Program-made: the position numbers and the translations under genes
Shown: positions 36,534-46,700 of the stretch, piece by piece
How positions within the stretch are numbered: position 1 is the first letter of the stretch
Layout: each line of letters starts with the position of its first letter
DNA from: Laccaria trichodermophora
Taxonomy: Eukaryota; Basidiomycota; Agaricomycetes; Agaricales; Hydnangiaceae
Direction of reading: 5' to 3'
DNA length: 64,000 nucleotides
Assembly (NCBI GenBank): GCA_018417955.1
Contig: JACTVC010000003.1
Span: 3,162,001-3,226,000 of the forward strand
Notes under the pieces: generated by a model
What the model saw: the letters and a program-made list of their open reading frames with translations, nothing else
The model's database searches: none
Told to the model about the DNA's origin: nothing

Positions 36534-36920
36534 GGGCTGCGTTTAACGTCCGTCCTTTAGTGTGTTGGAATAAAAAGTATTGTTTTCTGACAATAACGGC
36601 AGGGGGCAACGGAATGGGAACAAGAGAGGTGACGACAAACTGTCGATCTTTTCACAAAGGCGGGGTCGTACAGGCTTTTACTGGATGCTCAGAGACACAG
36701 CCCTACGACACATGGAGGCCTCAAGTTTTTCGCTCCAGTGATTATCATTTCAATCCGACGCCTGTCTGGACATGCGATTTGCATGAGGCACAAATGGTCA
36801 CGTGGTTTAATTTTGGAGGAGAGATCGGCGGCTTTCTGGATTTGGCATTTCCGTGCGTCGCGTCTTTGATCATGAAAGGAGTGCGTCCGAGTCATCCGTC
36901 TCACTTACATCCCACAAGCC
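36534..36920. other. Divergent intergenic region
   Basis: Sits between the divergent 5' ends of the coiled-coil gene and the PD-(D/E)XK-like gene and presumably carries both promoters. The frame 36485-36931 overlaps both and has no motif. Confidence 0.4.
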
Positions 36921-37706
36921 ATGGCCAATAATTTCGTCGTTACCCCCATTCGTCTTACACCTTCTAAACTCCACGAGGTTACGCTAACAAGAGAGGAGAG
37001 ACCGAACTTTGTTCCCGCGAGTTTTTATGGGCACTTAGCCGAGTCAGTTGCCAGTGTCTGTCGTACCGTCGCCATCGACGAGGTATGTTACATACATCCT
37101 TCCTCATGCATGATGATCTCTTTTACTAAGCTCCACTGCGGCCACCGTCGTCAGACCGTAGCAGGTCGAAGATTTATATCCGGTTTCATCTTGACCCATC
37201 TTGCTGCGTACTACAGTTCTATTGATGGGGCTCAGGAGATACAAATCATTCCCTTTGACGAGTCCGACATCGATGATATGGGTCCAATTGTGGACTTTGT
37301 AGTCTCCAAAGGTGGAACGCCAATCGGAAGTATGTTCCAATCACAAGAATTCCTGAATGACATCTCAAACCTGCCTCTTTAGGGCGTTTGGTTAAGATAC
37401 CCATGATTTTTACCACAAACAGAGACGACATGACCAGCCATCAATTTTGCGCGGTCTTCCAAACTGACCACCTAATGCTAAGTGTGGCCTCGGTCAACCA
37501 GTACGTACCACTCCTGGAAAGGTTTTGCCGTCGTCCTGGCGGGTAAGTATGATTCTTGCTTCCATCACATGCTAACCTCAATACATGATGACAGTTTGGA
37601 TGCCCTCCGGGGGTGTGTTACCAACGGCTTCGACTGGAAGTTTTTCATTTTCCGAGTCCAGAATGGCAAGCAAAATAAGGGGGAGCTTTTGTCCTCGACA
37701 CTGTAA
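36921..37706 (+). CDS. Small protein resembling fungal PD-(D/E)XK-like nuclease-fold proteins
   Basis: Four exons, 36921-37082, 37155-37329, 37383-37542 and 37595-37706, sum to 609 nt and 202 residues. The order of elements recalls a common basidiomycete family of restriction-endonuclease-like fold: ISGFILTHLAAYYSS, then MGPIVDFVVSKGGTPIG, then an alpha-helical stretch, then RGCVTNGFDWKFFIFRVQNG. In that family an E-x-K normally follows the PVDFVV strand. Here the corresponding segment reads RRLVKIPMIF, so the catalytic motif seems absent and activity is doubtful. No signal peptide. The family assignment is by recalled pattern only; an unrelated orphan protein remains possible. Splice sites are canonical and the frame closes exactly. 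Confidence 0.5.
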
Positions 37707-38488
37707 TTTCTTACACCGACCTTCCGCTGCTGATGGGTGTGCTTTATGATTGGGTGGGTTAACTTGAACTTACTCCTTGCTTTCGAGGGTCACAGCTTAC
37801 CTGCATAATTCAGGTGAAAAATTGCAGGGATGGAAACCCACGGTTTTGTGAGGTCGTGTGCTAAAAGCCCTTGAATGGATCCCGAGCAGTTCGTGGAAGA
37901 GAGTACGGGATAATGGAGAAGTGGATGATAAACTTAAGAAGAATAAGGTCAGTCCGACGTGCACCAAGACCATTGTGCTTCCAATGCTCACAACCGGTCA
38001 GAGGGAAACCTGAGCAACTAAACGTGTATTGCGCCATCAAAGATAGTTGAGGGATCTCAGGGATGTTCCGTACCATTTTTTTTCTTTCACTCAAGCTGTA
38101 GAAAACGCAATGTGATCATGTACTTCAGGTAGAATTAATGTTGGTGGCGAGAATTGAATGAAATGGTACGGTACTCGGAGGAGGTGCGTGCGTGTTGTTT
38201 CATCCGAGTCGAGAGGGTAGAATTATCCACTCGACAATTCGCTTGAACAGAAGAACCAGATGATATCGATGAGTGTCTGAGGACGGTCACTTCACAGCCT
38301 TGTTGTTTCGTATCTGGGAGGTCCATCTGAAAGCGTTCGGTCGAAGTGTATGGGGTTGCGGCAACATTGGCAATGGCTTCTTAACAATGGCCAATCAACC
38401 TCGAACCAACCTTTATTGTACATAGCTGGGTTACTGCCATACTGGGCGGAAGCGCCTAAAATCCCGAAATTTGTACTACATGCGTAAA
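37707..38488. other. Intergenic, includes duplicated 3' flank of F-box copy C
   Basis: No gene supported. About 38340-38488 (read on the minus strand) resembles the sequence after F-box copy B at about 32725-32790, so the duplicated block extends past the coding part. Confidence 0.5.
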
Positions 38489-40075
38489 CTATAGTATGAA
38501 GGATGAACTTCCGAGTCGTCTCTTGGGTCGCTCCTCCGCCAACTCAAATACTAGATGCATGCCCTCCTTGCGTAACTTCTGCACAACAGGAGATTGCTCC
38601 ATATGTGCGACCGCCTCGTGAGGTGATTGAATAGACATGATGAATGATTGAAGTTGTGAAGTGCTATTGAAGGACGTATTGGCGTTCCATCTGGATACTA
38701 GCATCTTCTCCAAGTCATCAATATCAAATTGATACTTGTCATACCACTGTTCTGTTTGTCTATTGTCAGATTTAAAGTTGATTGGACCACGGTATTTGAA
38801 GCTTGTTAAAGCTGGTAACGGCAGATTATCCAGTCTTGCATCAGGAGTTGTGAGATACTTGAAAAACTTCTGAGATGGCATTAGCCATACAAGTGGTGGG
38901 CTAAAGCTGAATAACCGGTTTACAAGAGACCGGGCCTCATTGATCTCCAAGTGTGACAGGTGGGGTAGAGTGTCCAGCATCTTCAAGAACTCTTCCTCCT
39001 CCGGCGGTATATAATCAATGATTGTCAATTGCTGCAATATTGCGTTTGAGCGTGTAAGGAAGTTAGAGAGAGCCTCCATCTGGTGAACGTCTTGCAACGG
39101 AATGGTGATGGATCTAAGAGCAGGTGCCTCAATACAAGCAAGAAGTTGGGATGGCACAGAATCTGTGGTTTCGAGTGATACAAGCTTCAAAAGGTGAACA
39201 GGCTTTGAAAGGTAGCGAGACGTGTCTTTGTAAGATCTGCCGCAGCGCCAGTAAGTTGATGGAAAGAGGTCCTGAGTGGGCTCCAACACTTTGACTATTC
39301 TGCAAAATGTAAGGTTCAAGCATTTGCCAAGAAGGCTGAGACAGGGTGCAATATCGTATCCGCGTAAAGTAAGCTCCTCCAGTTGGTGGTAGGGCAGTTC
39401 CACATCTATATCTGCACAACTTAAATCCGCGATACGAAACTTTGGTGCATCAAGAAATACGGGAAGTGGTGCAGTTAACGAAATTTCTCGTTTGAGTTGC
39501 AAGCTGATTGATTGGAGGTTTGGAAAGGGCCTGCAACCAATTGACAAGAGCAACTTTGATGGGAGAGTAAGATCAACTGACTCCCATTGGTGGGAATGAG
39601 AGGTGGCGACCGAGATAGCAGTTTGACTGCCAATGCCCAGCTGCCGGGTCTCAGAAGCAAATCGCTCGTCGAATGTGATTGATATCGATAATGGCAATGT
39701 CTTTGCAAGGTTCAACCATTGACAAAGAAGTTCTGCCTGTATCCTTGACCTCCTACATGCAATCATTGAGCCAACGCAAAACGATGCCGAACTCCACAGC
39801 TCAGGCGCTGAATGTGCTAGAGCGCGCCAAGCATGACAAACACCACTTATGGTGAAGGGTGTCGTTACTACCTCCTGGCTCTGATCGTTGGGAAGACGGC
39901 CTTTGTGACAAGCAAACGAGAATATGGTGACGCATATTTCAGGAGGGAGTTGGAAAAAAGGGAGTTTGAGATTGCGCAGGGACTGTACATGTGTCTGCTC
40001 CTCTCTCAGGCCTTGTATAGCAGCCTTGATTTGTTCTGTTTCTGCTTCCAGACCCTGGAGATCAGAAAGATCCAT
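38489..40075 (-). CDS. F-box protein with leucine-rich region (copy C)
   Basis: Intronless and intact, 528 residues. It has an N-terminal coiled coil (LQGLEAETEQIKAAIQGLREEQ), then the F-box LPPEICVTIFSFACHKGRLP...VCHAWRALAHSAPELWSSAS. A long irregular leucine-rich part ends in MEQSPVVQKLRKEGMHLVFELAEE. It is the closest relative of the frameshifted gene at 31150 and lies in opposite orientation. Sequence similarity continues into both flanks, so a block of about 1.8 kb was copied in inverted orientation. The role as an SCF substrate adaptor is inferred from the F-box alone. Confidence 0.87.
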   Translation of the reverse strand: MDLSDLQGLEAETEQIKAAIQGLREEQTHVQSLRNLKLPFFQLPPEICVTIFSFACHKGRLPNDQSQEVVTTPFTISGVCHAWRALAHSAPELWSSASFCVGSMIACRRSRIQAELLCQWLNLAKTLPLSISITFDERFASETRQLGIGSQTAISVATSHSHQWESVDLTLPSKLLLSIGCRPFPNLQSISLQLKREISLTAPLPVFLDAPKFRIADLSCADIDVELPYHQLEELTLRGYDIAPCLSLLGKCLNLTFCRIVKVLEPTQDLFPSTYWRCGRSYKDTSRYLSKPVHLLKLVSLETTDSVPSQLLACIEAPALRSITIPLQDVHQMEALSNFLTRSNAILQQLTIIDYIPPEEEEFLKMLDTLPHLSHLEINEARSLVNRLFSFSPPLVWLMPSQKFFKYLTTPDARLDNLPLPALTSFKYRGPINFKSDNRQTEQWYDKYQFDIDDLEKMLVSRWNANTSFNSTSQLQSFIMSIQSPHEAVAHMEQSPVVQKLRKEGMHLVFELAEERPKRRLGSSSFIL

Positions 40076-40929
40076 CTAAACGTTGTTGCAAAGCGGGAAG
40101 GCGAGGGTTAGATGATGGCGTTTTTTGTAGAGTCAATTTGGATACGGAAAGAGGAAGGTATGACAGACTGGAAGGATCGGGATATGTGCGTGAAGTTTAT
40201 TGCGTCAAGAGAAGAGCCAGCCACAAACCAGCCACGGGACAGTTTTCTGAAGCTGGCCACGCCTGATGTCGATGGATGAAGGAGTCGTGCACAGTGATTG
40301 TTGTTCCGTGTTTACATACGAGGGGTTCGATCTTATCTTATCTAAATTGAGGTTCTTCGCAACCTCTCGAAATGAAACAACATTGGCGTCGAGCTTGTAT
40401 TTGAACTTCAACTTGAACCCTAGTCAAAACGAATGAGCCCTCAATTTGCCATTCTCCTTAGGTACAAGACCATCGGTAATGCATGAAATATAGAACAGGA
40501 ACGAAATAAGGAGAGGAATCCTTCTCCCCAATTCCTCATACCTCTTTGTACTTCGTTGTACACAATCGCCTTCGAATCGGCAAGTACAGTGTACACTCCC
40601 GCATGATACTTACCCCTAGGTTCAAGCGGCCTAGGCTTGACCACCTTTGTTCTCCCTGGATATAAGTATGTAAGTGCGTACACTGGATCAAGGTACAGAA
40701 CTAGGCTTAGTGGTTCTTCAAGGTAAACACCGTGGAATTACAATGAAAAATTGGGGTGTAGGATAGGCAGCAGTCCCGCCATTTTCCGGTTTTTCCGTCA
40801 GTGGACCAAAATGCGCATATCAGAGTGGTACGTTTCGTTTAATTAGAATATAAAAGTGAGGAGGGCCCAAGGTACTAGAAGTCGGGGCAGGTAGTCTTCG
40901 TTGCCTTTTTTGCTCTTTTGATAGCTGGC
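40076..40929. other. Intergenic, no supported gene
   Basis: The first 100 bases are the duplicated upstream flank of F-box copy C. The minus-strand frames at 40205-40411 and 40441-40683 have no motifs. Confidence 0.4.
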
Positions 40930-42300
40930 TTCACGGATGGAATTACATCTGTATCAAGGTACACCACGATACCCGGGTGGTTCCTCAAATTAGGTCCTGT
41001 GGCATTGAAATGCGAAGTTCAGAAAATGCGCTATGTGGAGTCGGCTTTATCACGCTTCTCGCAAATATAACTTGGAAGATACACACCGTAAAATTAGGAC
41101 GTGAAGTCGAATGGCTGAGGTAGAGGTTTGGGTAGAAGTAAGCCGCTAATGCACTTCTCACTTTTAAAATCTAAAAAAACCTCTCCAAAGTTTCCTCACA
41201 CGACCATTTACATTTGAATTTTGTCCGACCTTCAAGCTTTAAGTTCGGATCACTAGGATTAATGGCAATCCACGCCATCATCCTGTCAGGAGGACTACTC
41301 ACCAACTCCGAGAAGGCCTGGTATGTAAGTGTTTAAAAGAAAGAAAGAAGTTTAGGTCGCCCTGCGTCTTTTTTTTCATCTCCCCTGGATAGGATGGAAG
41401 GCGGAGGTACGTCTGTGCTCTGGATCAAGGTACGCCTTGTGGGACTAAGGTGAAGTTGAATGACTGAAGTAGAGGGGTTAAGCCGCTAACGTACTTCTCA
41501 TTTAAAATGTCGAACTTAATTAACGTACCTCTCCATTCCCTCTTGACACGCGACTCAATATTTTGTCGGACCTCGACATCTTTATGTTCGGATCACTAGG
41601 ATTGACACAATAATTAAGCCATTCCGACAAGCCCCACCGACGGTACCACGACCCTTCACGTTTCCCATTCCGTACGTCAGGAGGACCACCATGAACTCCA
41701 TATGAGAGGAGAAGGCCGCCTATAAGTGTTCGCAAGAACTTTCATTCTTTGTAAAGGTTGGATTCGTGGCAGTCTCTTCGCCTTTCCTATAGTCTACCCC
41801 TGTATGCACGCAGAAGTAAGTACGTCTGAATCAAGGTACGCACGCACCTTCACCGTGTGTGACCTTCAAGGTACGGAATCAGACGGAATCCCGTGGAAGT
41901 AGGGATGTGGATGTGAGCCTGTAATAGCTGAAGCATGAATTAAGTAGGGAGCTACCAACGCACTTCAAGTTCTCGAATCGAATGAACGTACCTCAGGCTC
42001 CTGCATTTTCTCACCTCACCCGATTCATCGTCAGTCTTCAAGGCTTGTGTCAAGCTTCGGATCACTGGGATTGACAATGACAGTGACACAATAAGTATTT
42101 CCGCCAGATCATGATCAAGTCAACCCGTCCTTGCACGAACACCATTTCTTTGTTTTGTTTGCTCCCCGTCCACCCAAAAATACTTCCGTTCCCCACCTCC
42201 TCGATTTACCAGAATTCCGGAAGACCACCCACCAAAGCCCACCAACTCCGGGTAATTGGATTGGAGAAGAATGCGGCGCTTTTGTTGTCTGTTTTGACAT
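40930..42300. repeat. Three diverged tandem repeat units
   Basis: The same series of anchors recurs three times in direct orientation. ATCAAGGTAC occurs near 40953, 41424 and 41830. A block with AGTAGAGG and AAGCCGCTAA followed by CACTTCTCA or TACTTCTCA lies near 41120 and 41470, with a diverged form near 41930. TTCGGATCACTAGGATT (or CTGGG) is at 41244, 41587 and 42056. A GGAGGACnACn...AACTCC block is near 41288, 41678 and 42220. Unit length is about 340-470 bp. No credible ORF lies inside. Confidence 0.75.
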
Positions 42301-43756
42301 ACGCAGCTACCACGATCGAGGGCCGACCTGATTTTATTTCCGTAGGTGTTTTCGGACCGATAAGGAGCGCTCAAGCTTCAAGTGTCGGGGTGTTGTCCCT
42401 TGGGCCTTTACGTGTTCAGAGTCTAATGTTGGAGTTCGCGGGAGAAGGTTGCCCTGGTTGATGCCTGACGATTTTGGTGAAAGCCAAGACTGCTGCGCGT
42501 TATCATGATAAGATTTCAACGTATTCCAAGCTAACAACGGAGGAGTTGGTGAGAAGAAATGCGACGAGACACACGTCATGATCAGTCACGTACATAGTTA
42601 AAAGTTGGGCGGTGAATGCAGGCTTCCCCGTGATTGGACGTCAAAGGCGCGCTGATGACCAGGCCAAGACCAGGCGTACCTTATCACTCCATTGACTGAT
42701 AAGTACTCGGCCGAACCGACCCTTTGTACTACATAACAATGGAGGTGTTTGTGAGAACAAGGTCGACGGGCAATTGCAGGGGGAGTGTACCTTTTACTTA
42801 GGGTGGCTGTGATTGTGTCAAAAGGCACCTCTTGGCAGCTTGGCTTCATAATCTGATCATGATGACCCGGCGTATCTTATCGGTCAAGAAATTGACCCAT
42901 GCCGCTCGTGACCTTCCTCGCAGACTCGTGTTCCACAGAAGCTTCTCATCCAAAATGTACTTACCGGTAGGGTGCGCACGTTCAATTACTCAAGAATTTG
43001 GACAAACCAGGCTAGTCAGGCGTTAACTGGGGTCCGTCCGCAGCGGAGTGGGAGGAAAGCTGAGAAGGCTTGAGTCATACCATATCATCTCGCATGCCGT
43101 GTGCAGACTATGCCGAGTACTAGTAGTGATTGGTGAGCGACGTATATCCCGCATGTCGAAGGACCCGCTATGTAATCATAGTTTCTTTTGCACCAAGGAA
43201 TGGATCATGATGCCATTATCGCGCCGTTCCAGGGGAGGGATCCGTTGGTTTGGGGTCAAACTTCCATTTTGGGGAGGATTGCCTGGAGGAGAATAAGAAG
43301 GTTCAAGGAAGATTGGCTCTGGATGTGAAGCTGGTGGGATGAGGTTGGAGTCGGCGGAGGTTGTTGATCTAGCACGTGTGATGATGAGCGAGTTGACTTT
43401 GCTGATTGCCAAGTTTGCTTGCTGCAACGATGCGACTCCCCGTGAATCTTTCGACTCAACGTCGTCAGGGAAGGTTGAGTCTGGACTCTGGAACAAATGA
43501 TTTACAGAGATCAAACGGATACCTTTTGACTTGCTTTTGACTGCGTTTTTCATCCTCATTCTCGGCGTTCGTTGATAATAAGGTTCTTAGCAAAAGGTAC
43601 GAGCTGCCATCAAGCAAATGAGCGTTTACGATAATTCTGATACTTATTTGTTTATAGTAAGCGACCTTCCCCTCGGCGCATCCCTTCCTCCGTGCAGCTG
43701 GTGAGAATAACCGGGCATAGGAAGTCCTGTTATACTCCTCCAACTTGTCGTTCAGC
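42301..43756. other. Long gap upstream of the transcription factor
   Basis: Contains only short frames (for example 43176-43559 and 43465-43758, minus) with no motifs. Much of it is probably the promoter and 5' leader of the large Zn2Cys6 gene. Confidence 0.4.
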
Positions 43757-46700
43757 ATGCATCCATCAGCTGCTGCAGGAAGTGGCGACTCCGGCCCATT
43801 TTCGTCGATGAACCCCCCAAATCAGATTGCTCAACACAGTACGTCTCAACTCACATCGATCGTTATACTCCTACTCATTCTCACCTCGTCCTCAAAGCCC
43901 AGTCGTCTTCTCATCAAGACAGTACTACAGCACCCAGCAGTAGCTTGTGGTACTTGGCTGACAAGCCTTTACCTGCACCGTCCGCCTCTGCACCTATGAT
44001 CGGCCCCCCATCAACGTTCTACAATCCAGAGGACAACGCTCAGCAGCTGAGAGATAGCCATGCACAGCAGTACCAGCAGTGGATTGAAATGTTTGGTAGC
44101 CAACAGCGGGCTGCTACTACAGCGTACGACGCACTTCGGCAGCAGCACCACCACCAACACAGGGGGTACCATCCAATGCCACAGACCCAGTTCAACTTTG
44201 TCGCTGGGCAATACACGCCTCCTCACTCCTTGAGCGCCTACGCGGAATCAGCATCGGGTGGCACGGTCACTCAATCTAATGTGGGCGCGCCTTCGGATGA
44301 TTACGATCATTCTGAACGGATGGGAGACGGGTATCAACCTTATTACGACCTTTTGGCGGCTACGACTGGCGCGTCTTCGTCTTCTGTCTCGCCTCAGTCA
44401 TATCATCCCAGGACCATGTCTGAATCGACGGTGCATTCTTATACCGAGACGCCTAGTTCGGCGTATCAGCAACCTACCCATTCTCATCCTCATTCTTTAC
44501 AAACGAACCCACACCAGCGTCAGACGCAATCTCAGCAGCAAACACAACCACAACAACTTGCTCAACCCGCCCCTACCCATGCACGTCAACAGCACCTTTC
44601 TCCTCACCACCAGGCCTATTCATCCGGGTCTAACACGCTATCTACGCACTCTGCCTCTTTATCACCGGCTTCTGTATCGTGGACTGACGATGCGAGTTAT
44701 ACTAACGCGCATTCGAGCCCGCCGTCGGTGAATGGGAGGGGCACGTACGCACAACCACAACCACAACCACAACATCCACAACGACAAAATGGTACACTGA
44801 ACGGGAATGGCGTGGCGGGGAGGTCAACGCACATTAGAAGACCTGTGGGTACGGCTGAGTTGAGTCCTGGGGGTTCTCCCCCTGGTACCAATGGGATCAA
44901 TCATAATGGAGTCAATGGTACTTCGCACCAACCCCAAAAACAAACACATTCGCATCACTTGCTTGTTGGTCCACCACTCCCACCACCAGCAGCCCAGGCA
45001 CCTAAAGCGAATGGAACTACGACGAAGACGGCAGGGTCAAAACGGAAAAGAGTGAAGAGGGGTGTGGGTGAAGAGTCTTCCTCACCACCTCAAACCCAGC
45101 ATCGGCCACACCCGCAACCACAGAACGGGAATGGGAATGGGCAGCTGAAGATTGTACCCTGGACTGAATTTGCAGGGGAACCGGGGAGCGATTCGGATAG
45201 TGACGATTCGGACGATGAGGGTTTTTTTGATGGTGGTGGGATTGGTGTTGGGTTGGGTGGGTTGGGGGTTGTTAGTAAGGGTGTGAGGAAGGGGAGGGGG
45301 TTTCGTGGACGGCGTCGGCTGTGAGTGATTGATTCCCTTTTTCTTTTTCTTTGTTGTGTTTTTGGAAGAGATGGGGGAGGGGGATGATCGTTGGTGGGGA
45401 GCCTTGGTTAAGGAAGACCTTGCCTTGGTTGAGGAAGACCTTGTTGCTGCGTATATCGTCAACTGCGGGATTGCTGCGGTATTTTCGTGCTTCCTGTCCG
45501 GCCTTCTTTCTTGCATTCACTCAGTCGTCTATTATGATGATGAACCAGAACTGACTGCGCTTTTCTCTCTTCTTTTCATATAACCTTACTCTGTGTGGCT
45601 CTGCACCAAAACTGCCTCGGTCAATATCCTGCACCTTGCTCTCGGTCAATACCCTGTGGCGTTAACCTCTCGTCGACCTCGGGTTTGAACTAACATTACG
45701 CCCTCTCCGCCGTTTTATTCGGCTACATCTTGTCGTATGCGGCCGATTTTTTTTTTTTGCGTGGCGGTGCTCCTCGCCACACTTCATTTTTTCCATTTAT
45801 TTTGCTTTGTTTTTTTCCCACTTCTTTGCCGTTTGCTCACCTATTTCCTTTGCACCCCTCTTTCCTCTTTTCATGCGTTGCTGCAATGAAATACATCTAC
45901 ATTCGGCCGTTGGCGCTTCATTCAACACATTCCGTTCATACGCTACTGCGCCACTGCCCTGCGCCACGTCCGTGCGGATGAATGCACTGCCTCATCATCT
46001 CGGAACGCCAAACACTCCGTATTTCTCAATTATACCAAATTTCCTCAACTGTATCGCGAAAATGAACCAAACTCTAAATCGGCCAATGGGCTCCTCGCAT
46101 CTCGCATCGGTGGGATGGCACGCATTCAATCTTTCCCGATGTCTATGCATCTGTTTGCGTTCTCCTGAATTAATCCAAACCTAGTCCGGGAGCATGCACA
46201 CACTGCAAGAAACTCAAGGTACGCACAAACACGCACCAACCCCTCCCTCCTTTTTCCATGTCGTTTTTCGGTCTTTCTGCGTGCCGTGATAGCTTTACTA
46301 ACGAATTGTTGCTTATCCCTTCATTCACATCAACCCTCGTAACCGACGTCATCTTTTCCTTCCAATCCATTGGCCGCCTTTGGTGATATTGCTTCCCGGA
46401 ATGGCCTCCTCCGGACCCACCGTCCATGCGCTACTGTCCGCTTACCCTCTCAATCTACCCTACCCTACACATGGATGTGCCTCGGCCACCTTGCAATCTA
46501 TCCCGATTGAACTAAAACTAGATGAAATGCGACTTTCCGAAACACGAGAATACCTGCAAGCGATGCAAGTCCGGGGGACATGTATGTGTCGTAGAAGGAC
46601 GGAAGCCTAGAACTGCTCCGAAGTGAGTCACCATTTTTCGCCAAATTTTCTCTGTCCATCCCTTGTCATGTCTCGTGCTTGTCATCTGTCCTTCCGGCAT

